From contig JAMPIQ010000001.1 of NCBI GenBank assembly GCA_024699855.1, forward strand, positions 2,914,001 through 2,978,000: a stretch of DNA of 64,000 nucleotides, read 5' to 3'. A program made the translations under genes and the position numbers. Every line of letters begins with the position of its first letter. Positions within the stretch are counted from its first letter, which is position 1. Shown piece after piece: positions 37,611-49,562 of the stretch. The notes under the pieces were generated by a model. The model was not told the DNA's origin and made no database searches. It worked only from the letters and a program-made list of their open reading frames with translations. The stretch comes from Aphelenchoides besseyi. Taxonomy: Eukaryota > Nematoda > Chromadorea > Rhabditida > Aphelenchoididae.

Positions 37611-37992
37611 TGTTATTCAAAGGTGAGGAAGCGAATGATGAGTTCTAATCCCACTTGTTGGGTCTTCCTTGTCATAGGAATTCGTTTTTTCCGCTTTCAC
37701 GTACTTTATTTATAATCACGACCTTCATTGCGGATTCACATCGATGGTCGTGGGAATCCGCGTCGGCCGATGGCGAATTCGTTCTTCCGTTTCGGATGCT
37801 AGTGATCCTTAAAGTCACGGCATGACATTAGCTGCCGTTTGTTCTTGAGTACGAGTTCGTGGTCTTTGCCGGAAGCACAATCCCAACTTTCTCCAACCAT
37901 TTCTGTTCATTCATTCATAAACAACGAACTTCAGATTTCAAAACGACGAGCAACAAAACCATCGACGCGATCTCTTCGCGTGTAAAACTAAA
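37611..37992 (+). other. Intergenic / divergent upstream region
   Basis: This separates the unresolved minus-strand gene from the plus-strand membrane gene. No exon supported. It should hold both promoters. Confidence 0.4.
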
Positions 37993-40779
37993 ATGTTCTA
38001 CGCCTGTCTTTCGGTCTTTCTACTCTTCGGATTGCTTTGTTTTTGCATTTCAATCGCCATAATTGATATCGACTTGTACAACTGTTTCCTTTATGTTGCC
38101 CTTCTTTGCATTGGTAATGTTGACTTTGGATTTGTATTCGTATTTATGATCTTTTAAAGTCGGAACAATGTTGGCCTGTGCTCTTTGTATCGCAAATCCA
38201 CAAGCATGTGCAAACCCAAAATGGTGGACTGTTATGTGCATTCAACTACAGGTTGTTCTTTGTATTTCACTTAAATAATTCTCGAGTTTTTAGGAAATGT
38301 ATCCCGTTCCGGCAACCACAGGTCTTTTACTCTGGTTCTCTGACAAAGATAACTATTTTTCCAGACGGAACGTCCAGTCCAAAAATGACCGGACTTCGAT
38401 CTCGAATGATGGCTATGCAATCAGCAAGCATAGCGCAACAAAACAGTGCAAATGCAAACGACAAATTCCCGTTACGGTCAGCTGACTAATCGGAAAACTA
38501 ATAGCAATAAAGTTTCAGGAATGAGTCTCGATCAACTGTTGCAATGCTTGGCCCTGCACTTGCAGTCTTCCACTCGGTTTGGAAAGGTAAATCGGTTGCA
38601 GTTTATTGCCGACTACTTGCTAATATGGCGGGAATACGGAGTGAAAATACGTCTAAACTGACGATTTCATTTGACCAATGATTAAGTAAACAGTAACTTC
38701 AAAACATCTATTTGTAGGAATGGAGTGGGTAGCTGATGGTATCGAAGAAGGTACGTGACATTTTGCCGCTGCCTTTTCGCCGCACCGTTTCGCCGCCGAG
38801 TTAGTTAGAAGTTTCGTCAAAATTTAATTGTTATTGATACTTTGTATGAATAACTATAAGCCTTCTCACCACGGCCTTGTATTCAATGCCAAAAAGGAAT
38901 TAATTATTTTAACATACGTTAGCATTAAGCTACCTTTTTGACTTATCCGCCGTTTCGCTGCGTGGTAGCTCCAAGGTTAGAAACGGTTGTGTTGGTACAA
39001 AAATGTCAACGTGTGACAAGAAGACAAAAGAACAAGAAGGTTAAAATCTAAGAAAAGAGAGTTAATGAAGGGCAATATTTTGAGCAACATCCCGAAGAAA
39101 CTCAAGTGGATTACGCTGACCATAAAAGCTGACAAGACGAAGAATCCGATCGTCCGCTTTCATATACCTGAAACGTTTGTAATTCGGCGCGTCTCTTGTT
39201 ACAAAACTTCCGTAATCGCAATATCTTGATTTTTGCACTTTTCTTAAGCCATCAATAAACTTTCATAGGGTCGGTTTCTCAAAAACAAAGTCCGCTTGAA
39301 GACGATCATGACCGCTTCGCGTAGTCGTTGGTTCAATCTTTTCCTTCTAAACTTCGTTCATAAACTGACCAAATTTCCGCGTTAAAATGTTGAAAAAATG
39401 TCGATTACAATAAACAGTACCAACACAGTTGGTGTCGAAATATTGTAAAACCGGAAGAAGTTCATCGGGGAAATGTTCGGACAGATGCTGAAGGGTACGG
39501 TACAAGTCATCGATAGGCGCGTAAGCAAATGCTGCAGCCATTCGAGAAAATTGGGCAAACCGAAATCGGAGTTGTATTGACGAGTCAATCCAAATTCTGC
39601 AAGCTTCTTATTCATATTATGAATTAAGTGAAAAAGGCACTTGTGAAAGTCGGCGTTAGGAAAGCGGGTACGAAAGGCATTGATGACATGAAACTCATAA
39701 TCTACTAAAATGGCGGTTGCGTTGAAAACTGGCCAGAGTTTTTAGCATGTAAATCACCTTGCCATAAGTTTATTCCGCCATGGTTTAGAAAAAATGTGTA
39801 GACAATCGGAATAGCAAAGTTGCCACGTTTGGCTAGAATGACAAAAATTTGTCTGAAAAGAGGAGGTGTAAGTGAAAAAGTTCCGTCAACAAGGCTCTTG
39901 TCAACTTCACTAATTCGAAATCTGATGGAAGAACGGTGAAAAAAGAGGATCCGAGAAATATCTCAACACCAAAATCAGCTGAAAGAAACTGTTCACAAGC
40001 TCCTGGTGTAAATTCGTGTTGTCGATCGCTTCCGCAAAATAAAATTCTTTGCCGATGATTGAGAAGCTGCTGTGATGAGAACTTTCCGAGTAGCTTGAAT
40101 AATCTTACGCATTAAACTTTTGTTCTAAAAAGCTACCGTAGCACTGCTGATACCTTGAATCTCATTAGTGATCATTTGAAACGGAATCTCTTGTGTATTT
40201 TTTGTCAAGCACGTAAACGTATCCGTAGTATGCTAATTTTGCGACTCCTCGGCTTGAAATTATTTCAGAGGCTATGACAATCAGAAAAAGAAGGAACAAC
40301 AGTAGAACGCGGTAAAAATTAGTACTACCCAGTAGATTGTTAACTTTTCGATCTGATGACTGGCCTTATATAGCTTGAGAAGTAACGAATTATGCTAGGA
40401 CTTTGTTTTAGGTAAGTCCAAATATCATAGATAACATAAGCAATGTAATTTGTTGAGCACAAAAGCTAGCTTGATTTAATAGTCATATTAAGTAATTACA
40501 AAAACAATGCTGTGACGTGGCCTAAACCTTTTTGGCGGCGAAACGGCGGCAGCGAAATGTTTTTCAATTGAAGAAGAAGACGAAATGACTCGAAGTGCCG
40601 ATATTGTTGAACAGGTAGTGGAAATTTTACATTCTTTTACATTCATTGTTTAGGGTATTTCAACGAGCGATACGTCGGAACCAATGATCATGAAAAGATT
40701 GTCAACAGTCGTTGAAAACGAACGAGAGGAAATAAGCACAAGCTATGCGTCGATTCACGATGACGATGTTATGGTTTAA
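37993..40779 (+). CDS. Unrecognised membrane protein, eight exons, transposon in intron 6
   Basis: Exons read by phase: 37993-38113, 38160-38251, 38294-38321, 38365-38476, 38519-38586, 38718-38750, 40574-40614, 40654-40779. Four introns are 42-46 bp; intron 6 is 1.8 kb because of an inserted DNA transposon. The N-terminus (MFYACLSVFLLFGLLCFCIS, then a second hydrophobic stretch FLYVALLCIVGTMLACALCI) predicts two membrane helices. A Cys/Trp loop (NPQACANPKWWTVMC) follows, then a Ser/Met-rich cytoplasmic-like part (MTGLRSRMMAMQSASIAQQN), VWKGMEWVADGIEE, and a Ser/Glu-rich tail ending IHDDDVMV. Alternative readings without the 42- and 43-bp introns stay open for a while but end quickly. No family recognised; DDVMV could be a PDZ ligand. 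Confidence 0.6.
38757..40560 (-). mobile_element. Decayed Mutator-like (MULE) DNA transposon
   Basis: The two ends carry imperfect inverted repeats of about 30-40 bp made of CGCCGC blocks: the left end starts acattttgccgctgcc and continues to gtttcgccgccgag (38757-38799); the right end reads ggcggcgaaacggcggcagc gaaatg (40534-40559), its complement. Inside, on the minus strand, are fragments of a MULE transposase: SLVDGTFSLTPPLFRQIFVI (near 39870), VDYEFHVINAFRTRFPNADF then HKCLFHLIHNMNKKLAEFGL (39620-39710), and, after a frameshift near 39540, MAAAFAYAPIDDLYRTLQHL then PDELLPVLQYFD. The first two supply the expected catalytic Asp residues (DGTF and DYE). Stops and frame breaks show it is dead. 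A target-site duplication was not clear. Confidence 0.8.
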
Positions 40780-41152
40780 ATTCAAGTTCTTATTGTCCTT
40801 TTATATTACGAGTCCTGTTTCCCTCATATCCCATTTCGTGTTATTTATTTGCCGAGTAAAACGTTTTACAAAAGGATTGACATTTGCGACGCAAAAACGA
40901 TTCTTAATCCCCTTAGTCCGCGAGACAAAAAGGCCAAATGAAAGTGCAGAAGTGAACAACTCAATTGGTTCGCTTAATCGATAGACGAGTATTTTGAGTG
41001 CATATTCTACTGGTCGGAAGCGCGTGGTTTCTTTTTACACTTGTTTTTGTACATTTCAGGTTTTTAATGAAATGATTTTGGAAGCACGCAAAACAACCTC
41101 CAGAACGCGAATTATTCTCTAGTTACTTAACGACAATCGTCTGCAAAAAAAC
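40780..41152 (+). other. Intergenic
   Basis: 3' flank of the membrane-protein gene and upstream region of the TMEM134-like gene. The open frame 40745-40984 overlaps the end of the previous gene in another frame and is not supported. Confidence 0.45.
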
Positions 41153-42015
41153 ATGTCTTCCGCATTCTATGGTCGATCGAGTGCTGATGAACAAGTGGGT
41201 TTGATTTCGGTTCGATTCACCTTCTAACGCCAATGAAACTGTTAATTTGTTTTAAATTTGCGACATCGGAGTTTCGGAATGTTTAACCGGGAACTTTTTT
41301 GTTTGGGGCAATTTAACCACCGATCGTTTTTCGCTCATCGAGCTATGATTCATCTGTTCAACGAAAACGATTTCTGTTCGTCTTTTTGATTCAACTCATT
41401 TTTTTCTTATTTGTTCTCTTCTTCGACGTAGTTGGTTTTAAAGTTTTACTTTCAGCTAATTTCCAACTCAGCCGAGGGCCTTCAAACCGACGAGGGCGTT
41501 TATTGCAATCCGACAACAAGCAATACAACCGGACGTTGTGTTGAATTGGCGTTGCCATCACGTGCAGTTCCTTCAAATGACATGCGTTTTTCAACACTTA
41601 GCGACTGTTCCTCTTACTACGGAATACCCGAATCAGCGAACGAAAATCAGTCTCGGTAAGCATTTCGCATCGATATCTCATCTCAACAGTATTTTTAGAC
41701 ATGTTCTCCATAATCCGTATTTGAGAGCAAATCTCCGTGTGGTTATTGGCTCGATTTTGTTGACGCTTTTCGGCGCGGTGTTCATCAGTTTTGGTTTGTT
41801 CGTTACACTCATTCCGAATGAGTTGGATGTTCACGGATGGATTTTTCTGGTGGTCGGCGTGTTATTCTTCATACCCGGAGCTTACCATTTGATGTTCATC
41901 ATTTGTACTGTAAGAAAAAGAAACTCGCTTTTTGATGAACTTATACTTTCAGCTCTCTGGTAGGAAAGGATGGTCATTCGACAATCTTCCAACATTCTCG
42001 CGGCCAACCTATTGA
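41153..42015 (+). CDS. TMEM134/TMEM230-family membrane protein
   Basis: Four exons: 41153-41194 (MSSAFYGRSSADEQ), 41456-41655, 41699-41909, 41953-42015. The N-terminal half is polar and Ser/Thr-rich. The C-terminal half has two TM helices (VVIGSILLTLFGAVFISFGL and HGWIFLVVGVLFFIPGAYHL) with the family hallmark FIPGAYH between helix 2 and a short tail (GRKGWSFDNLPTF), matching the G-(Y/W)-S-(Y/F)-D-(D/N)-(I/L)-P-x-F end of TMEM230/TMEM134 proteins. About 170 aa. Such proteins are found in endosomal or secretory vesicle membranes. TMEM134 is favoured because of the long N-terminal region. Confidence 0.75.
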
Positions 42016-42283
42016 ATTTTTCACGAACTCAAACTTGTAATGTCTAGTACTTCCTTCACTTCTTCCTATCAACTATACTACAGCCATAATATTTGGACGA
42101 GTAAATTTTCATATTTTACTTCGTTCTTTTTTTATACCTCCAGTTTTCTTTTTTAATTTGCATGGTCTAAGTTGCCTTCACATTCGGCTATCTCATAACC
42201 AAACTACTTTGGACATAATTTTGCCAACGCATACTTGTTCCCGCATTTATTCGTCGAATGTACATAAATAATCTCAATAAACA

Positions 42284-44898
42284 TCAACCAAACGATATTT
42301 TCTGATCGTCGTTCACGCATTTACCTTTAGCTTCAGCGAATGGAGGACAACAAACTGGTTTGTTACAGTCCGCCAATTTGTCCGTCAAACTCGTGCCTTG
42401 TAGAAACAGTGTTCTAAACGGATGCTTGAAACAGTTAAGAGGCTTACGGTGAAATCCAAGCTTAATATGCAAATGTTTTTGATTCTAATCTTTTGAAACA
42501 AAGATTAAGCTTTAGGATCACAGTTAGCGTTTCCCAACTCTTTCAATAACCTGTTGCATATTGGATTTATGGGACATGGTTTGAAATTACAAGAAGCGAA
42601 TTCCTGAGTACGTCCGCTAAAAACGATAAACAATTCGAAAATTATTCACAGCAACGTACACACAACTCGTAGACAAACATTCACGAGACTTTGTTTTAAT
42701 TCCGCAGCCGCCACACGATTTTGTACACGGCGTATAAGAACTCCATTCAGACCATTGATTCAAACCTTTTCGTGTGGTTCGAGGAACAGAAAACACAGAA
42801 ATTAAGTAGGAAATAAGATTAACTTACTGGATGTAGTCGTTGGTTCACTGTCATGTTTTTTAGGTTGTTCTTTTGCTGAAATGAAGTCAAAAAGAATCCT
42901 CGACGTCGAGTTTACTTACTGACTCTAAACTTCAATTTAAATGCACTATCCTCTGAATACAACGTTCGATAAATGATGGTCACCGTTCTGCTCTCAGAAA
43001 TAAACACAGTACTCGGAACTTTATTGCAACAGTATCTTTAAAAAACGTGCAATTTTTATGCTATTTTCATACAAACCTTGGACCTGTTTTTCGCTGATCC
43101 TGTCCGATCTTCAACTCCACGAACTCAACACACGTTGTCGAACACAAGAAGTTCAATTCCACAAACTCAATTTTGACTCGTTTGCTGCGAGGTGCTTTAA
43201 TCAGCCACGAACATTTTTGTCCATCGCTTGAATCTTCGTACTGCGGTGATTCAATAGTTTGCCACTTGTCTGTAGCTTTCAATACTCCACCACAATCAGC
43301 ATCTAAACAATCATCAAACGTTTAATCGATCAGTTACAACCTACTTTTTGGTTCTTCATTTTGTTTGCATTGATTTCCGCCCAAGCCATTAGGGCAAATG
43401 CATGTCGAACAGTCTCTCGGATGTAGATAGCCTCCATTATAACACAAAACGGCATTTTCATTATCGGCACATGCGTCTAAAATGATGAAATAACGTTGGG
43501 CAAGACTAACTACTCACTTATGCAATACGCTTTGTTGATAATAGCCACATCGTAAAACAAAAGTTCAGATTTTACAGGAAACTGATAATGTTTGGTTAGC
43601 ATTCTAATGACATACCATAAAAAGACGGTCGTTCGCGTTGTCCAATTGTTGATTGATCTGAAGATGCCAATGTCTCTAGGTTTTAACAATGCTTTTCGGG
43701 CACTTACAACGTTCGTCTTTGGTCAATATTGTCAAACTGTTTCCATCAATCGAAAAAGCTGTTGGACCATAATGCTACGAAAATGAAAGTCAAATACAAA
43801 TAAAAGGTTGTTCTTACCATTACAGATCCGAAATCATATGGAATATTCAAAGTAGTTATCTCGTCTGTACCGCGTAATTCAAAATCAGAAATATAAGTCG
43901 GAATAACATAATCACGCTCAATCTCAATGTACTTCAACGCATCAGGTCGACTCTGTTCATGCTGCAAATACCCGATACCAATCAGTTTATTCAAAGATTG
44001 ATACCCATAGACCCAACGTATGTCCTAATTCGTGCTCAATGATTCCAGCATAAACAAAAAATTCAAAAAGTAATAGACAGCAAACTAACTCGTTCGCATC
44101 CGTTTCCAATCGAAACCGCTTGACGACCTCCAAGATGTCCGATCATCGAATAACAGCTGAGATCATTATGAACTGTTGGGAGTATTCTTGGACTTACCCG
44201 GTGCCCTTAAAAAACTGCACGTAATCTAAACAAGAAATACCACCAGCTATTCAACGATTTTAGCAACCTCCTTTCGCTTTATCATCGAGCACAAAGTCGA
44301 TGCACGTGTTTGTCTGCCAAAATTCAATTGCTTCGACAATCAAACGAATAGTAAACGCATCTAATAGGTAATGAAAACTTGAAAACTATATCAAATGCCT
44401 ACCCAATGAGTCGTGAAAACGATAGCGAATCGGCAAATTGGAATCGGACCATAAGGCGTCAGGTTCACTACTTAAGCTTCTAGTGCTACGCGAGTTCTCC
44501 AAATGATCCAAAATATTCATGGCTTGACGCTCGGAAAGAAATATGTCACCTGAGAATCAACAATTACAATGGTAAACAACGTAGATTGCCTTCAAATAGA
44601 TATGGAGAAACAGGGTTCGACTTCTGACGTTTGGACGACAAATCAAGCATCTTGGCGACGTCAAACTAAATTCAACTATAGATCTCAGACTAAAATGTTA
44701 TCTTACGTCATGAGATCCACGTCGACCGCCAAAATGTTGTCGATAGGCGAGACGTTTCATCGACTCCAAAATCGTTCCAACATTTCGAATGCTATCGTCT
44801 TCAACCGCAAAATTTGCATGCAATTCATCAACTGATTCATCGAACAGCTTCACAGAGACGACTAACTTTACCGTCGTCAAAAGTAGAAATTGGATCAT
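42284..44898 (-). CDS. Astacin metalloprotease with EGF, CUB and thrombospondin-1 domains
   Basis: ATG 44898 starts [15 protein letters not shown], a signal peptide. A propeptide follows ([14 protein letters not shown] ... [13 protein letters not shown]). The catalytic domain begins after RSTRSL ([49 protein letters not shown]). The zinc motif [17 protein letters not shown] is split by a 44-bp intron after GLW, and the Met-turn is SVMHYG. Then come an EGF-like domain (43360-43480), a CUB domain (LSSKQFEC... [20 protein letters not shown]), a TSP1 repeat ([20 protein letters not shown]) and a Cys-rich end ([15 protein letters not shown]). This order is that of C. elegans NAS subgroup V (NAS-33 to NAS-38; NAS-36/37 act in moulting). 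The exact member is not assigned. Confidence 0.88.
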
Positions 44899-45144
44899 AG
44901 TGAAACAAAAAACAACGATCGAAATAAGTGAGAAGTCTCCTCAGACATCGACACTCATTTTTATCCTGTTTTCCACGCTCAGCGATTACGCAGTTGATTG
45001 ACGGGAAATCGCGCGCTTCATTTTGCGTAATTCTCGAACACAAATTCAACTTCTGCGGCAAACGAGCGTCAATGGTTTATTCAAATTTAACAACAAATTC
45101 AGCAAACTTAACAAAATTTCGCCAACTCTTCGCGATCACTCACT

Positions 45145-46517
45145 TTACGACTTGGACGTTGCGGTCTTGTGCGCGTGATAGAAAACTTCGCCCTTGTCGA
45201 TTCCCTCTTCGATCTTCAACAACTTCAAGGTCATTCGTGGTCCAATCTCAACCAAACTGCAATTGACAAATGATCGAAGCAAAGTTGAAGGTGTTTACCG
45301 TAACTTTGTTAGCGTTCCTTTCTTGCAACCTCTCGATTTTAAGTCCTGTGGCAACTCCATTTCGACTTGTTCGCCTTCAAACTCACTCTCACTCAATTGA
45401 CCAGGACTAAAACCGAAGGATTATAGAGCAAGTAAGTGCAAACACAAACTTCATGAGGAATTCACTAATATCTTTGTATTTGGATAAGTCGGGAATTTTG
45501 CTTTGAACGATTTTTTTGGTCGATTTGCTCAAATCAGAGGGTACCGTTTTGATCGAACTAAAACACTGAGTCTTAAGGTAAACATACGAAAACTTACTAA
45601 TGTCGGAAATCGATTAGTTCCTTCTCAGCATCAAAATTCACCAAGACAGCACGTCGAATTTTTTGCAAATTGATCTAAAAATACAAGTGATTTATAAAGA
45701 ATCGGCAATCTCTTACCGTATCTACGTTAATTGCCGGGAACATATTCTGAATAACGGTCTGAACAAGGAAAAGATGTTTCCGATTTGGATCATTGAATCC
45801 ATTCAACACAACCAGTGGAGAGTTCTCGAAAAGTGCTTGGAAATGAATTGGCCGTTTTATGGACGAAAGGACATCACGACAAACTGAATAGTTTTCAACT
45901 AAAAAGACACGGATTTATAAGATCTACATTTCAGCAAGTACCCTTGAAATGAATGGTCGGACCCTGGGGAAGACGAATAAAACGAACGTTCACGGAAACA
46001 TCACTTTTCGTAAAAACAATCAAATGCGAAACACCCAGAGGCCCGGCGTGAACAAGAAAATCCTTGAAACTGTTTTGTTTTTTGACCTGAAATTCGAATA
46101 CAAATACTGCTGATATTGGATCACTTACTTGAAGGTCTTTGGCTGTAAACGGAAGCATCAGTTGGCGAATATCTCGCTCCAAACGTTTCACGTGCCGTCC
46201 AATATGCCCGGTATGAATGACCATCGAACGTGGAATCTTCGCCTCCTCGATTTCCGTTACTCCGGTGACTTTTGCTCTCAATGCCGCGGCATCTCGTTTT
46301 TCTTGCGATTTCAACTCTCGTTTCTCGTAGCGTTTAGACTGAATATCAAACTCCTTTACAACTGAAATTCAATTAAACCTACGAATTTGTTTGATTTTCG
46401 TTTGTTTACTTTCGGCAATCCGAGCAAACCGCGTTTCGCTGCCTTCGCCGAACGTCCCTAAAGCCAAGTTAAAGAGATTAAGGAAAGCCTTCAAATCACC
46501 TTTCGTTTTTTGGCCAT
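45145..46517 (-). CDS. lpd-6: Brix-domain ribosome biogenesis factor, Peter Pan/SSF1 type
   Basis: ATG 46517 begins MAKKRK before a 45-bp intron, then GRSAKAAKRGLLGLPKVNKR and KEFDIQSKRYEKRELKSQEK. The Brix core follows: KIPRSMVIHTGHIGRHVKRL, ERDIRQLMLPFTAKDLQ, then VKKQNSFKDFLVHAGPLGVS HLIVFTKS and FIRLPQGPTIHFK. Later exons match the IGPRMTL segment near 45240, and the protein ends KGEVFYHAHKTATSKS at TAA 45145. The PR-H-G-G and GPLGVSHL motifs identify the SSF1/Ppan subfamily, needed for 27S pre-rRNA processing in the nucleolus. It lacks the long Lys/Arg/Glu-rich C-terminal tail of vertebrate PPAN. Divergent from the ZFR gene, with 180 bp between start codons. Confidence 0.92.
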
Positions 46518-46697
46518 AGCTATTGGATGTAAACGTCTGCAAAGTAAGAACTTTGCTTTCACTCAACAAGCCTTCGACTCTAATGTAAACGGGCTTTGCT
46601 TATTGATTTTCGTTATTGTGTTACAACTCAACGGAATTCGTATAGCCGTCTGGTCTTTAATTGTTAAGTTTAACCGACAGATCTGCACGTTGTAGAA
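46518..46697. promoter_or_regulatory. Compact divergent promoter, lpd-6 / ZFR-like gene
   Basis: Only 180 bp separate the two start codons on opposite strands. Both transcripts must start within this stretch or be trans-spliced into it. Confidence 0.5.
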
Positions 46698-49562
46698 ATG
46701 TATGGTTACGCTCAGAATCCGAACGCCGCGCAGAATTACACCTACGAAAATATCTTTGGCGTGAATGCCGATCCCTACAAGTGAGTAAAAGTATTTTCGG
46801 GTTTTTATTGTTCTTTTCAGTGCCACTCAACAATATCAGCAATGTTTGAGTGCATTCAATCATCCGTTTGCTTCTCCACAAGTTGCTGCTCCTCAACTCA
46901 ACGCATCGATTGCTCCGGCCTATGGAAACGGACTCATCGACGCTTTTACCGGTGTTCAATATGCCAGTGAGTTTTGGTGTTTAGTACAGAGAAAACATTA
47001 ATTTTAGCTTCCTCCCATCCAATTGCCGCTGTGGAGACGAATCCTACATTCGGTAGTTTCGAGCAGGCGCTTCTACAACAACAAGTTCGGCTCCAACAAC
47101 CTCAGCAACGACACATAAATCAATTTCAACCCCACCGAATGATTGCACCAAAGCGAAACTTTAACAACTTTCCTGTAGTCAAACCGAATGCCGCTTTCAA
47201 CGTTCCGTTTCAGAAGCGAAAACCACAACCCAAACAACCTACAGATCCAGCGAAATATTACTGTGACGTGTGTAAAATTACATGCGGTTAGCCGGATGTT
47301 TTCAAATGAAGCAATTGATTGTATTTTACAGGTAGCATGCAAGCATTTCAAGATCACATCGGTGGGAAATCTCATCGAAGAAAAGACGAGCTATCGAAAG
47401 GAAATGCACAGCCATTGGCCAAGTACAAAGCTTCGTACAAGTGTGAAGTCTGCAACGTGACATGTACGGGAAAAGAGGCGTTCACGACGCACATCAACGG
47501 AATCAAACACAGCCGAGCAATCAAGAATCTTCAACGAGTTGGTAAACCGGTTCCCGAGAAAATCTCCAGTGTTCTGAATCCACAGCAAACTCAATGGCAA
47601 AAGATGAGTAAAGCGGACGAAGCGAATTTGACAGCGAACAACATGGAAATGCCATTCGACGGAACACCAAACGAAGAAGATGAAGATTCGGTAAGTAACA
47701 TCGTTAACATTGTTTGTTCATTTTTGCAGAGTGATATGGGAGTTCCTATTGGTGAAGAGTACGTTGAAGTAATTGAGGGAGTTTCGGTCAAACAAACTCA
47801 ATACCGATGTAAACTGTGTGATTGCGTTTGTGGTGATCCGGTGGCAAAGAATCTGCATCTGCGCGGAAAGCGACATCGCATTCAATACAAAGTAAGAGGA
47901 TTAGTAGAAAGCATTTGACTATCCTTCTTGCTTAGCAAAAAGTCGATTCTTCGGTTTATGTCGATCCAAAAGCTTCTAATCAAACAATGCGAAGTAAAAA
48001 ATACAAAGAAATGAAGAAGTAGGGTTTGAAGTCTTATTTCACGTTCTCCATTGCCTTTAGAATCAGTCATTTCCCTTCAAATTTTGCGATGTATCCACTC
48101 GATTGCACTCTACCGGTCGCAATTCCCGATACCGCAGCCAACGATTCGTACGACGAACAACATATCTACGCACGATTAGAACAACTGCGTCAAGAACCGA
48201 GTATTATGGAGGTCACAAACAATCTGATCGCACTCGTCGAATCCACGCTGAAATACATTTCCGATCGTTTGGGCGAACAATCAGAGAAGCCAAATGAAGT
48301 GGAACAACACCGTTTGCTGAAGGGTGTAATTCGAACCGGACCGTTGGGTGATCGACTGTTACTTAAAAGTGACGAAGAGATTACCGCCGTTCTTGTATGT
48401 AGCAAATATCCAACCGTATCTCTGTTACAACAAATTGTTTCTATGTTTGTTGAGAGTATTAAGGTTAGTGCTTTGTTGCTGCAACAGTTGACGGAATATG
48501 ATTTCAGGACGAGACTTTGAAAGCAAAAACGACCGTCAAAATATCTTTAGAAGACGGTGGTTTTTCGATTAAATTCAATGATTCTTCGATGTATTGTACA
48601 GTGAAATTGATCACGTTGTTATGGTTGGAATCGGAAGAAACAAGTGAGTTGGTTTCTGAGAAATTTGCTTTTTGAGTTAAATACCGGAGGTAAAAATCAG
48701 AAGACACATACAAAGATATTTGTGTTTACCATTCTTTCAATGTCTGTGTGTGTTTCACCTGCTTTTTTCCTTGCAGAAGTTGATGACGCAAAGAAGATCG
48801 AGAAGCCTGCAGACGCATTGCCCGTTAGTTTGCAGGCTTTGGCCGATTTCCGATACACTCAATTTTTTAAGGTTCGTAATGTGAATAAAAGTTGGCTTGT
48901 TTCTGTCAATTGCAACATTCAGTTCAAAGATAAAGATTGACTTACTTCGTTTAGAGTGAGTGTTGGAATGTTCCTGGACTCAGCGAGACGGTAGCGTTGA
49001 TTCGAGATGTTTCTCAGCGATACAATGCTTTAAATTTCATGTCATTGCATGTAAGTGTTTTTGTTTTCGTAAGTTATTTGCAACCATTTCAGATTATTGA
49101 GCTCATTGCTTTCAAGTCTGTTATATCTTCTCCACATCCTTTACGAGTCTCCGATGCTTTTCGACGATTCTTCGAAGTTCTGGCCAGTGGACAGTTTATG
49201 TCACGTGAGTTACTTGATACAAGTGCTTAGACAACTGGAGACTTCAGGTCGTTCACGCTTATTTGATCCATGCGAAAAGAATGAAACTGATGTTCTGGCA
49301 GCGTTGACTGCCCAACAACGAGAAGACATCGTTTGTTGTGCGCAGGAGATCGTTCGTCTAATTGCATTTGATCGAATCCACACGGTTTTGGGGATGGAAC
49401 GATTGTCAATGAACCGAAAACGACCGAACAAAGAAAATGAAGACGATAACGGTAGGTCCAAACTTTTGCTCGAATCCATTCAATCGTTTAGATGCGAAGA
49501 AAGAGAAAAAAGATGTTGAAAACGCTGAAGATGCTACCGGAAAAGAGCTAACTATTGAATGA
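46698..49562 (+). CDS. ZFR-like zinc-finger RNA-binding protein with DZF domain
   Basis: ATG 46698 starts MYGYAQNPNAAQNYTYENIF. A Gln/Pro/Asn-rich N-terminal region precedes three widely spaced U1-like C2H2 fingers: YYCDVCKITC...FQDHIGGKSH (47260-47385), YKCEVCNVTC...FTTHINGIKH, and YRCKLCDCVC...LHLRGKRH (47800-47880). The DZF domain follows (LPVAIPDTAANDSYDEQHIY; LLKGVIRTGPLGDRLLLKSD; CSKYPTVSLLQQIVSMF; ALADFRYTQFFK; WPVDSLCHVSYLIQVLRQLE). The last exon ends EDATGKELTIE at TGA 49560-49562. Three fingers plus DZF is the ZFR architecture, related to ILF2/ILF3. ZFR binds double-stranded RNA and controls splicing and innate responses. Confidence 0.93.

Noticed and set aside
38446..38661. Separate gene starting MSLDQLLQ, forming a tight operon with the upstream gene
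   Set aside because: The 42-bp stretch between the two frames has GT...TTTCAG ends and the phases fit a normal intron of the same gene, with the 43-bp intron before it. One eight-exon gene explains all pieces.
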